From a virus: 20,330 nt of DNA. A program made the position numbers and the translations under genes. How positions within the stretch are numbered: position 1 is the stretch's first letter; every line of letters begins with the position of its first letter. Positions 6,063-15,200 of this stretch are shown here, in pieces. The notes beneath the pieces were generated by a model. The model made no database searches and was not told the DNA's origin. It worked only from the letters and a program-made list of their open reading frames with translations. The stretch is taken from positions 1 to 20,330 of IMG/VR virus record IMGVR_UViG_3300045135_002423; one strand, 5' to 3'.

Positions 6063-7910
6063 ATGGCCAACGGAAATATACCAAGCTTAGCTAATTTGGA
6101 TTTTGAAGATATTCGTAATGAATTAAAAAATTATCTAAAAAATCAATCTCAGTTTAACGATTATGATTTTGATGGAGCAGGACTTAGTGTTTTGCTTGAT
6201 GTCTTAGCATATAATACTCAAATGAATGCTATGATATCTCAAGTCACAATTAACGAATCATTTTTGGAATCTGCTCAGATTAGATCAAATGTAGTTTCTC
6301 ATGCAAGGCTACTTGGTTATGTTCCACGTTCAAGAGTATCTTCATCGGCAAAAGTAAATTTGGTTGTACAAGGAGATATTAATAGTCCTACAACAATTAC
6401 AATTCCTTCTGGGTTTAAATTCAAAGGAAGAATTAATAATAAAGAATATTCCTTTGTAACTATTTCATCATATAATGCCACAAGATCTGCTACATATTCG
6501 TATACATTTAACAACGTTGAAATATTTGAAGGCGTAGAAAAAACCGAACAATATCGAACCGATACTTTTTCTGAAGATCAAGAATTCACAATCACAACCA
6601 ATAATGTTGATTTAAATACATTAAGAGTACTTGTATACGACAACGATAACACTTCAGTTGCAACTGTATATAATCGTTATGATGGCTTAGATTCTATTGC
6701 CAACACTAATGAGGTATTTTTCATTAGAGAAAATAAATTCGGAAATTATGTAGTAACTTTTGGGGATGATTACCTTGGTAAAAAGCTAGATAATAACCTT
6801 ATTGTTGAATTAAAATATGTTGTAACAAATGGTCCTGAAGCAAATAACATAAAGGCATTTACAGCAGGTGCATCTATCGGCGGTTTGTCTGCAATAACAG
6901 TTACCTTAGTTGACGGAGTAAACAGCGCAGGTGGTTTAGAAAGAGAAGGCATAGAATCAATTCGTTATAATGCTCCTACTTCGTTTGCCACGCAAAACCG
7001 AGCAGTAACGGCTAATGATTATCGCGTATTAGTTTTAAATAAATTCACAGAGTTTAGTGATTGCAGCATTTGGGGCGGAGAGGATTCAATACCTCCAGCA
7101 TACGGAAAAGTTTTTATTGCTCCTGCATTGCCAAACAGAGGAAGATTAACAACTTCTCAAAAAGAAGCTATATTAATTTACTTAAGAAATAAAAATATTG
7201 GAGCAATATTACCTGAGGTGGTTGATTGCGAATATACCGATATTCGTCTTTTTGTCGGTGTAAACTATGATACGAATAAAACTCGAGAAACTGTAGGATC
7301 TCTCGAGCAAAAGGTTCGTGATGCAATTACAAATTATAACGATACAGTCCTCACGAAATTTAATACTGTCTTTAGGCAATCACAATTCCTTACTACGCTT
7401 GATAGTATTGATACCGGCATTATTAACACGGTTGTTCGAACTGAATTATTTAAACCATTTAATCCTAACCCAACAAAAATTGAAGATTATAAGATAAACA
7501 TCCCTAGTAAAATTTATATTGATTTTGAATCTACAACGAATATTACATCCACACCTTTTTCAATTGAAGGAATACAGGCAATTATTAAAGATGAGCCTCA
7601 TCCTACAAACGATAATTATCGAAGACTATATTTCGCTAATGCGTCAAATAGATTTAAAATAAATGAATATTCTGATGTAGGGTATGCCAATATTACAACA
7701 GGAGAAATTGTTTTACAAAGTATTAAATTTGATTTGGCAAATGAAATCGGCATAATTGTGAAACCAGATTCATACGATATTGCACCTAAGTTTAATCAGT
7801 TGCTTTCAATTTCAATGAGTGATGTTACAATAGAAATGAATTATGATACAGTATCAGCAAACGGTTCTTCCGGATTGGCTACTTACTCGCCATTCACAAG
7901 ACATGAGTAA
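6063..7910 (+). CDS. 6: Baseplate wedge protein gp6
   Basis: At 615 residues it is near T4 gp6 (660) and belongs to the J/gp6-like wedge family. gp6 dimers form the inner ring that holds the baseplate together and changes shape on infection. The N-terminal block is diagnostic: DFEDIRNELKNYLKNQSQFN, FDGAGLSVLLDVLAYNTQMN, then NESFLESAQIRSNVVSHARL and LGYVPRS. The middle has the family's REGIESIRYNAPTSFATQNR and AVTANDYRVLV block at about 295-325. AAGAGA lies ten bases before the ATG and may be a weak ribosome site. It lies between gp25 and the gp7-slot gene, its T4-like neighbours. Confidence 0.95.
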   Translation: MANGNIPSLANLDFEDIRNELKNYLKNQSQFNDYDFDGAGLSVLLDVLAYNTQMNAMISQVTINESFLESAQIRSNVVSHARLLGYVPRSRVSSSAKVNLVVQGDINSPTTITIPSGFKFKGRINNKEYSFVTISSYNATRSATYSYTFNNVEIFEGVEKTEQYRTDTFSEDQEFTITTNNVDLNTLRVLVYDNDNTSVATVYNRYDGLDSIANTNEVFFIRENKFGNYVVTFGDDYLGKKLDNNLIVELKYVVTNGPEANNIKAFTAGASIGGLSAITVTLVDGVNSAGGLEREGIESIRYNAPTSFATQNRAVTANDYRVLVLNKFTEFSDCSIWGGEDSIPPAYGKVFIAPALPNRGRLTTSQKEAILIYLRNKNIGAILPEVVDCEYTDIRLFVGVNYDTNKTRETVGSLEQKVRDAITNYNDTVLTKFNTVFRQSQFLTTLDSIDTGIINTVVRTELFKPFNPNPTKIEDYKINIPSKIYIDFESTTNITSTPFSIEGIQAIIKDEPHPTNDNYRRLYFANASNRFKINEYSDVGYANITTGEIVLQSIKFDLANEIGIIVKPDSYDIAPKFNQLLSISMSDVTIEMNYDTVSANGSSGLATYSPFTRHE

Positions 7911-7916
7911 ATTATA

Positions 7917-10142
7917 ATGTCATTTTCAGAATCAAATAGATTATTAGAGGTAATTCCTCAGAATGTATATAGTAGAGCAGAGCCTTTTGTTGAAATATTA
8001 AAGGCCTATTACGAATACATTTCTCAGACAGATCAACCTTCTGAAGTATTAAATAGAGAGTCTTTATTAAGGGATGTCACTAAGACGACCGAACAATTTG
8101 TTCTTAGTTTGTTTAATGAACTTGGATCAAGTTTTTATTATGATAATGCAACAACACAAGCAAGCTCTCGAGCAATCATTGAAAATATTTCGACAATATA
8201 TAATGCCAAAGGTTCTTTAGAATCAATTAAAGCATTATTTAAAATAATATTCAATGAAGATATTGACTATTATTTACCAAAAGAATTTATGTTGCGACCA
8301 TCAGACGGAGATTGGAAGCAAGATTATTCTATCACATGTAATATTAATTCCGGCGATATTTTTGATATCATTGGAGAATTTGTTACTGTTACTACGCAAT
8401 ACCCCGGCCAGCCTGTACAAACATTTCAGGTAGAAGTTACTCGTGCCGAAAAAATTACTGCAACTATTGCAATAGTATACGTTTCTCGCTTTAGCATTAA
8501 AGCATTTTATGAAGGATCGCTTATTACCTTTGGCGATGTTGAGCTTGAGCTCATTAATACAATGGATGAGGTTCTTTATAATTATAACCCTGGCACAAAA
8601 TTCAAAGCAGGCGATCTTTATAACATTAATTATTATGTTCGTAATAATTCATATAATGATTTAGTTGCTTTGGCCGCTGGCGATGCTGCATATCAACCTT
8701 ATGTTGATCGTATCGGAAAATATTATTCGCAATCAACATCTATTAACCGTTATATTGATTCTGCAAGTCGTATTAACAAATATGGTTACCAAACAGTAAT
8801 TACAAACAGTTATACAGATGGCCTTGTAATTAAAGACATCACAAGATCGCAATTAAGCTTTAGAACAATCACATACGGCGACATTGAAATACAATTAGCT
8901 TTTAACGAGAGCGGAAATCGTACAAAAAAAGTAATTAATTTATCGGCATCACCTGCTCAGTCTCCATTGGTTGATTGGGATGAAATGATTATTGAATTGA
9001 TTAAAGTAGCTGAAGGTGATAATACAACACCATTCTATACTTTTTTTACAACTGATAATGGTGCAGGGTATGCTCGTGGCGATATTAATAATGATGGAAT
9101 TATTGATATAAACGATGTTGAGTTATTTGTTCGAAGGCTAATGGGAAGAACAATCGAAGGATCCTATCTTACATGGATTATCGATAATATTGAAACAGAC
9201 TTATTAGCAACGAGTTATCCTACTCCAGCATTAAGCACTGCCGCAGGCGCAGGATCGGCGACATTACTACCGATCTTATTTAATCAAACTGGCGGCTTAT
9301 CATTATTTAACTTAATTGATTATGGATACGGTTACCCTGATTCTTTTATTACTGTTATTCAGCCAAACGATGTAACCGGTGAACCTTCAGTTCTTATTAT
9401 GCTTTCTGACATTGTGGCAAAATCATCTTCATATTATAATAACACTGCAGGGTTTTTGTCAGCTGATATCAAATTGCAAGACAATGAATTTTACCAAAAC
9501 TTTTCTTATGTAATTCGTACCGGTACTTCGGCTGAACAGTTTAATAAAACAATTAAAAAGACAGTTCATCCTGCTGGGATGAAACCATTTAACGAATTAT
9601 TGATATCAAATTCGATATCAATTGAAGATGATGCGGCATTAAATGCATTAACAAATTTCATTTATAATAGACGGTTTCAAGAATTTGCTTATGGCGAGTC
9701 AGAAAAAGAAACTTGGAATATGCATAAGCCTAGAGAAGATACTGCTTATGCTGCTTCAGGTAAAGAAATATATGACATGTCTAAGCCTAAAGAAGATACT
9801 GCTTATGCAGTATCTGGTAAAGAAATATATGACATGGCTAAACCTTTGTCACAGCAGTTTGCATATGCGGATTCTGGTAAAGAAACGTATGACATGGCTA
9901 AGCCTAAAGAAGATACCGCCTATGCAAGCACAGGCAAAGAAACGTATGACATGGCTAAGCCTAAAGAAGATACCGCCTATGCAGAATCCGGTAAAGAAAC
10001 TTTAGAAATAAATAAACCTTTATTACAACAAACTGCATATGCAGACGAAACTATTAGTATATCCACATATATATACTATGTAGATGAAGGTTATATAGAA
10101 AATCAATTTGATTACGTATTAAAATTTGAAACCTTAATTTAA
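7917..10142 (+). CDS. Baseplate wedge/structural protein in the gp7 position
   Basis: This 741-residue protein is encoded between gp6 and gp8 homologues, where T4 has gp7 (1032 aa). The N-terminal 140 residues (RAEPFVEILKAYYEYISQTD, IYNAKGSLESIKALFKIIFN, then FMLRPSDGDWKQDY) are a block I associate with marine T4-like virion proteins annotated as wedge or structural. Residues 389-400 form a perfect EF-hand/dockerin-type calcium loop, followed by a short helix (VELFVRRLMG). The end (about 590-711) is a tandem 19-20-residue repeat array. A final stretch of some 30 residues (YVDEGYIENQFDYVLKFETL) closes the protein. No ribosome site is evident before the ATG, seven bases after the gp6 stop. The gp7 assignment is positional; the N-terminal family is more secure than the function. 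Confidence 0.8.
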   Translation: MSFSESNRLLEVIPQNVYSRAEPFVEILKAYYEYISQTDQPSEVLNRESLLRDVTKTTEQFVLSLFNELGSSFYYDNATTQASSRAIIENISTIYNAKGSLESIKALFKIIFNEDIDYYLPKEFMLRPSDGDWKQDYSITCNINSGDIFDIIGEFVTVTTQYPGQPVQTFQVEVTRAEKITATIAIVYVSRFSIKAFYEGSLITFGDVELELINTMDEVLYNYNPGTKFKAGDLYNINYYVRNNSYNDLVALAAGDAAYQPYVDRIGKYYSQSTSINRYIDSASRINKYGYQTVITNSYTDGLVIKDITRSQLSFRTITYGDIEIQLAFNESGNRTKKVINLSASPAQSPLVDWDEMIIELIKVAEGDNTTPFYTFFTTDNGAGYARGDINNDGIIDINDVELFVRRLMGRTIEGSYLTWIIDNIETDLLATSYPTPALSTAAGAGSATLLPILFNQTGGLSLFNLIDYGYGYPDSFITVIQPNDVTGEPSVLIMLSDIVAKSSSYYNNTAGFLSADIKLQDNEFYQNFSYVIRTGTSAEQFNKTIKKTVHPAGMKPFNELLISNSISIEDDAALNALTNFIYNRRFQEFAYGESEKETWNMHKPREDTAYAASGKEIYDMSKPKEDTAYAVSGKEIYDMAKPLSQQFAYADSGKETYDMAKPKEDTAYASTGKETYDMAKPKEDTAYAESGKETLEINKPLLQQTAYADETISISTYIYYVDEGYIENQFDYVLKFETLI
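9081..9116 (+). other. EF-hand/dockerin-like Ca2+ loop in the gp7-slot protein
   Basis: The codons read DINNDGIIDIND (residues 389-400). D1, N3, D5, G6, I8, D9 and D12 fit the canonical 12-residue calcium-binding loop. The preceding Gly and the following VELFVRRLMG helix match one half of a type I dockerin repeat. Only one half-repeat is visible. Confidence 0.75.
9684..10049 (+). repeat. Six full plus one partial 57-60-nt tandem coding repeats
   Basis: Unit starts are 9684, 9741, 9798, 9858, 9915, 9972 and 10032 (partial). The consensus peptide is TAYAxSGKExYDMxKPKED (19 aa). Units 3 and 6 have a 20-residue form in which KED is replaced by LSQQ or LLQQ. At DNA level units 4 to 6 are nearly identical, including two exact copies of the stretch coding DMAKPKEDTAYA, which suggests recent duplication. 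Units 1 and 7 are the most diverged. Confidence 0.92.
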
Positions 10143-10169
10143 TAAAACCACAGGAGACTATAACTAGTC

Positions 10170-10640
10170 ATGAATGTTAAAGAAAAATTTAAAGCAACTG
10201 GTAAGTTGCGAATTATACACACAAAAGCAGATGGTACGGTAACCGAAAGTTTTTATAAAAACTTGGTTGTTAACGCTGGTTTGGACCATATTGCAGGGCG
10301 ACTTGTCGACACTGGAACAGATGCTACTCATACAATCCCAGCCGAAATGAGCCACATGGCAATTGGTACTGGTTCTACGGCTGCAGCTGCAGGTGATACG
10401 CAATTAGGCGCACAGGTTGCTCGCGTTACCTTTGATACTGTTCAGGTCACTGAGCCTTCAGTTGAATATACAGCAACCTTTGCTCCAGGTGTTGGAACCG
10501 CAATCCTTCGTGAAGCTGGCATCTTTAATGCATCTAGCGGTGGAACGATGCTTTGCCGTACAGTTTTTCCAACTGTTACCAAAGAAGCTGGCGACCAGAT
10601 TGTTATTTCATGGGTAGTTACAATCGCAGCTACACCATAA
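10170..10640 (+). CDS. Small virion-associated protein of unknown role, GC-rich
   Basis: The protein has 156 residues. The N-terminal half (YKNLVVNAGLDHIAGRLVD, then HMAIGTGSTAAAAGDTQLGA) is a pattern I have seen in small structural proteins encoded beside tail-fibre genes of many tailed phages. The second half has alternating beta-type strands (EYTATFAPGVGTAILREAGI, GTMLCRTVFPTVTK, QIVISWVVTI). No enzyme motif, signal peptide or membrane helix is visible. Base composition differs sharply from both neighbours: by my count 149 of 300 bases are G or C in 10261-10560, against about 34% in sampled flanking lines. AGGAG lies 12 bases before the ATG, a strong but rather distant ribosome site. It sits between the gp7-slot and gp8 genes, where T4 has nothing, so it looks like a later arrival. 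A fibre-attachment or collar-type role is only a guess. Confidence 0.82.
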   Translation: MNVKEKFKATGKLRIIHTKADGTVTESFYKNLVVNAGLDHIAGRLVDTGTDATHTIPAEMSHMAIGTGSTAAAAGDTQLGAQVARVTFDTVQVTEPSVEYTATFAPGVGTAILREAGIFNASSGGTMLCRTVFPTVTKEAGDQIVISWVVTIAATP

Positions 10641-10651
10641 GGTAGTTTTTA

Positions 10652-12220
10652 ATGCCTACTGAGATTAAGTCAACTATACACAGTGAAGTTGCACGTACGT
10701 TTTATAATAGTGTTCTTAATAAAACAAATCGTGCATACTTTACTTTAGGTAGGCTTGAGAGTTGGCCTGATGAATTGGCCCCTCCCCAGCCTTCTTCGTC
10801 TGCGTCAGCTGAAATAGAGGTTAGAAACAGAATCGTACGATATGTTTCGGTAACTTCGGCTAATGTGTCATTACTAGCGGAAAGATATAATTGGCTTTCC
10901 GGCACTGTTTATGATATGTACAATCCATTTGACGATAACCTAGATATACCAAATGCTAGAATGTTTGTTTTAACCGACGACTTTAACATTTATAAATGTA
11001 TCTTTAATAATTATGGTGCGCAATCAACTGTTAAACCGACAGGTACATCAACAGATTACATTGAATTGGCCGATGGGTATGTCTGGAAGTTCATGAAGAC
11101 ATTAACAATTCTTGAACGTAACCGATATTTAACCACATCATCAATGCCAGTATCCGACGTAATTGAAGGCGCCGCAAGAACCGCTGAAGTTGATTTTGTA
11201 TTAAACAGTGGTGGAAGTGGATATGTTATTGATAATACTGTTTTAAGTGTAGATGGCGATGGGACTGGAGCGCTCTTAACGCCAATCATAACGGGTGGAG
11301 TGATTACTGATGTTGTAATTGAAAATGCAGGATCAGGATATAGCACCGCCGAAATTATTGTGACTACTCCAGATCCTGCAAAAGACCAAGGTGTAGGAGC
11401 AGATATTGATGCGGTTCTTGTTCCTATTTCATTAGATACTCCACAAAGTGCAGTTCAGCTCGCGGCAGTAGACGGAGAAATTTCTGCTGTGTATATTACA
11501 GATGGCGGGGCAGGTTACACAAATGCAGCAGTGACAATTACTGGTGATGGTATTAATGCTTCGGCAACAGCGACTATTACAAATGGAACTATTACTGCAA
11601 TTAATTTCCTAAATCGAGGAAAGGATTATACATTTGCTGAAGTAACTGTTACAGGAGATGGTACAGGGTTTGCGTCATATGTAATCATTGCACCTCCAGG
11701 AGGCCATGGTTTTTCGTTGGTTGCTGAATCTTATCCGAAATCCATTGGTTTATTCCTAGGTGACATCAATCCTCCTATTAAAGGGATGGAAACGCCGAAT
11801 ATTGATTACAGACAAGTATGTTTAGTAATTAACCCTACCGTCTTTAATTCTCCTAGTTTATATGGCGGAGATAGTGGAACACCTGCATGGCTGATTGAAG
11901 ATTCAAATATTGTTGCGGCAAATTTTACACCAGGGACTGCACTGTATAAACAAGGGACTGACATAAAAATGTATGTTGTTGCAGTTGAAGATGGGAAATT
12001 ATTAGTTAATATATTATCGGCTTATACTCCAGCAGATGGAGATGTATTAGTTGACGAAACTCCCACTACAGTTTTAACGATAAATACTAGCACAACCACG
12101 ACATTAACACAGCCTGATATTGATGTGACATCCGGTTCTTTATTGTATATAGACAATAGAGCTCCGTTTAGAAAAGACATAACTCAGATTGCAAACATCA
12201 GAACTGTTATAACATTTTAA
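10652..12220 (+). CDS. 8: Baseplate wedge protein gp8 with inserted glycine-rich repeats
   Basis: This is a 522-residue gp8 homologue; T4 gp8 has 334. gp8 dimers sit on the wedge beside gp7 and gp10. The N-terminal domain matches well: FYNSVLNKTNRAYFTLGRLE, SWPDELAPPQPSSS, then LLAERYNWLSGTVYDMYNPF and YVWKFMKTLT at 143-152. The C-terminal end (GSLLYIDNRAPFRKD, ANIRTVITF) is also the family's. Residues about 183-346 are an insertion made of repeats of the form GxGY-x-x-A-x-V-x-x-x-GDG-x-A-x-A-x-I-x-x-G-x-I-x-x-I. Copies start near G188, G227, G286 and K324. Such repeats are beta-rich and probably exposed on the virion surface. AAGG lies nine bases before the ATG. Confidence 0.88.
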   Translation: MPTEIKSTIHSEVARTFYNSVLNKTNRAYFTLGRLESWPDELAPPQPSSSASAEIEVRNRIVRYVSVTSANVSLLAERYNWLSGTVYDMYNPFDDNLDIPNARMFVLTDDFNIYKCIFNNYGAQSTVKPTGTSTDYIELADGYVWKFMKTLTILERNRYLTTSSMPVSDVIEGAARTAEVDFVLNSGGSGYVIDNTVLSVDGDGTGALLTPIITGGVITDVVIENAGSGYSTAEIIVTTPDPAKDQGVGADIDAVLVPISLDTPQSAVQLAAVDGEISAVYITDGGAGYTNAAVTITGDGINASATATITNGTITAINFLNRGKDYTFAEVTVTGDGTGFASYVIIAPPGGHGFSLVAESYPKSIGLFLGDINPPIKGMETPNIDYRQVCLVINPTVFNSPSLYGGDSGTPAWLIEDSNIVAANFTPGTALYKQGTDIKMYVVAVEDGKLLVNILSAYTPADGDVLVDETPTTVLTINTSTTTTLTQPDIDVTSGSLLYIDNRAPFRKDITQIANIRTVITF

Positions 12221-12240
12221 GATTTTGGAGACAATAAAAG

Positions 12241-15200
12241 ATGGCAATTAATTTTAACATTGATCCGTATTTTGACGATTACAATGAAAATAAAAACTTT
12301 CATCGTATTCTGTTTCGCCCAGGCGCATCGGTTCAAGCCAGAGAATTAACTCAGCTTCAAACAATATTACAAAAGCAAATCGAGCGCCATGGATCACATG
12401 TTTTTAAAGATGGCTCTAAAGTTTTTGGCGGTGACTTAACATATAACGGTGCTTTGGATGCAGTTAAAATCCAATCTTTGTTTGGTGTAGAAAATGTAGA
12501 AGATTATGCGGCTGAACTCGTTGGCACAAACATTCGCGGCGGTAATAGCGGAGTAACTGCAAAGGTGGTCGCTTATAGCCCTGCAACACAAACTGATCCT
12601 CTTACGATTTACGTAAATTATACAGGCACAGGTATTGACAGGGTTACATCAAAATTTGCTGAAAATGAAGAACTTATCTGTGAATCATCAATTTTTACAT
12701 ATCAAGCAGGGGTTGCCGTTGCTCAAACAGTAACAACTGATGCAACTGCCGTTGGGTCAGGTTGTTCAATTACAACTGGTGTATTCTATGTTAATGGCTT
12801 TTTTGTATTAGCCGAAGAACAATTTTATGTGATATCAAAGTATACAAATGATGTTGATGGGAGGATCGGTCTTAAGGTAGTAGAAAGCATTGTAACTTCA
12901 TCTGAAGATGATACACTATTAGACAATGCAAGCGGAACAACTAACTTTGATGCTCGCGGCGCAGACCGTTACGCTATAGACTTACAGCTTACTCATGTTG
13001 ATTTAAATTATACCGACTTGGATTTTATTGAATTTGAACGAATTCGTAACGGCATTCTTCAAGGTAAAACTCGTACAACAATTTATAACGAATTATCAAA
13101 AACTCTTGCTAGACAAATTTACGACATTAATGGTAACTTTGCAATTGATCCGTTTACCGTTAGAGTTCGTGAAGCATTAAACGATTATTTGAACGAAGGT
13201 GTTTACGATTTAGGAGATACCTCAAATGACGGCAATTTAATTGATGATGATAGTTATTTTAACTTACAAGTAAGTGAAGGGAAAGCATATGTTTTTGGTT
13301 ATGAAATTGAAAATATCGGATCTCGTTTTGTTGATGTAGAAAAGCCTCGTGATTCGAATACAATTAAAGGCGCAATATCAACTCTTGAAGTTGGCAACTT
13401 TGTAAGAGTTAATAAACTCAGTTCATTGCCTGATATTGTCGGTACCACTAATATTATTGATTATCCTGTTGTTAAATTTTATGATGAGCAAAATACAGTA
13501 GATGGAACGCCGAACGGGAATTTAATAGGTACTGGACGAATACGTTCTATGGAATTCAGCGGTGGAGATGAAGCCACAGGAAATCAAATATTAGATCCAT
13601 CTTCATCAGTATTTAAGCTATTCCTTTTTGACATTAAAATGATGTCAAAAATTATTTTAGATCAAGCTGCACTTGCCGATGATATCTTAACTGGCTCTTA
13701 TGTTCAAGGCCAAACATCTAAAGCATTCGGATATGTCAATAGCGCATCAACATCTACTGAACTATATTTAACCAATGTGTCAGGGACTTTTCTCCCTGGA
13801 GAAGCATTAATTTCTAATAACAGTCATGGTACCGACCGTAAAGTCAGAAATACATCAACAGGGTTCATTAGTGTTCAATCCTTAGATTCATATGCATTTG
13901 ATGCAGCTAAACAAGTATACTTTGAAGACACCGTTAATACACCTGCGGTTAATTTTACAGCAAATTTGGTTCTTGAAAGCCAAACAACATTAACAGGCAC
14001 GGTGTCGACAAACGGTACTACCTCGGTAGCAGGATTCAATACCTCGTTTTTGACTCAATTAAGAGCGGGAGATGTTGTAACCATTGGCGGAAGCGATTAT
14101 ATTGTAGATTCAGTGACCGATAATGAAAATCTTACATTAACAGCAACTGCTGCTGCTGTGACGTCTCCTATTGTTCGTAAACGATCGTTTATTAATGATC
14201 AAGATAAAAATCTTTCTTTACGAAAACTTCGTAAAGATTACACAAAAACTCTGTTAACCGCAGAAAACGGCGGATCATCTTTAAGTAGCATTACTGTTAG
14301 ACGCCAATTTTATGCAACTGCTGACTCAAGCGGTTCATTTACATTAACAGCTGGGGCAAATGAAACATTTAGTGCAGAGTCAAATTTGGATTATCAAATT
14401 GTAATTATTAAAAAGGGAATTGGTGGAGGAGCAACAGGTACTGGAAATGTTGGAGATATCATTAATGTTGATAGCTCTGACGTATCAATTACTGGTGATG
14501 GCACAAATTCGCTAACGGTTACAAGCGGAGCTATTTTCGGAGAAAACGGCGATTTAATAAAAATTAATACAACTCTTACGCAATCAAATGTTAATAGCAA
14601 AGATAAAACAAATATTGTTGCCGCAAGAACTAAAGTAACGAATAAGAAAAATGTTTCTAGTGGAGAAATCCCTTGGGGAACAAGCGCAGATCATTCAGAA
14701 ATTTCCTTAGGTGTTGCTGATGCAACAAAAATCCTTGCGATTTATGACTCAAATCAAATCGGTGTAGATGCTGTCACGCCTACAATGACTATAACAAATA
14801 TTACAGGGTCTTTTACCGCAAAAGAAACCATTGTTGGACAAACAAGTGGAGCGTCCGCAATCATTATTAATAGTTCTAGCCCTTTACAATATGTTCCATT
14901 AACAACAGTGCAATTTGTTGATGGAGAAACGATTGAAGGATCTAGCGCCTCGGCAACGATTACCGCATTATCTGTCGGGTCAACAAACATTACTTCAAGG
15001 TACCTTTTAGATACGGGGCAAAGAGATAATTTTTACGATATTTCTAAGCTAGTGTTAAAACAGCGCGCACCAAAGCCAAACGGTGATCTTTTAATTGTGT
15101 ATAACTATTTTACACATGGCTCAGGAAATTTCCTTGATGTTGATTCTTATACGAGCATAGGTAGCAATTATTATAAAGAAATTCCTTTTTATACGTCAAC

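Noticed and set aside
9685-10005. 106-aa open frame overlapping the tandem repeats in another + frame
   Set aside because: Because the repeat unit is a multiple of three, any frame free of stops in one unit stays open throughout. The peptide only mirrors the repeats and has no ribosome site.
10143-10169. Possible promoter or terminator in the gap before the 156-aa gene
   Set aside because: It contains only an AGGAG site and TATAACTA, which differs too much from TATAAATA; no inverted repeat.
10986-10999. Perfect 14-bp palindrome ACATTTATAAATGT inside gp8
   Set aside because: It has no loop, is AT-rich and intragenic, and shows no second copy; expected by chance in a sequence of this composition.
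12079-12086. GATAAATA as a possible late promoter for the giant gene
   Set aside because: It is one base off consensus, lies inside gp8, and would give a leader of about 150 nt. Chance occurrence is likely in AT-rich DNA.
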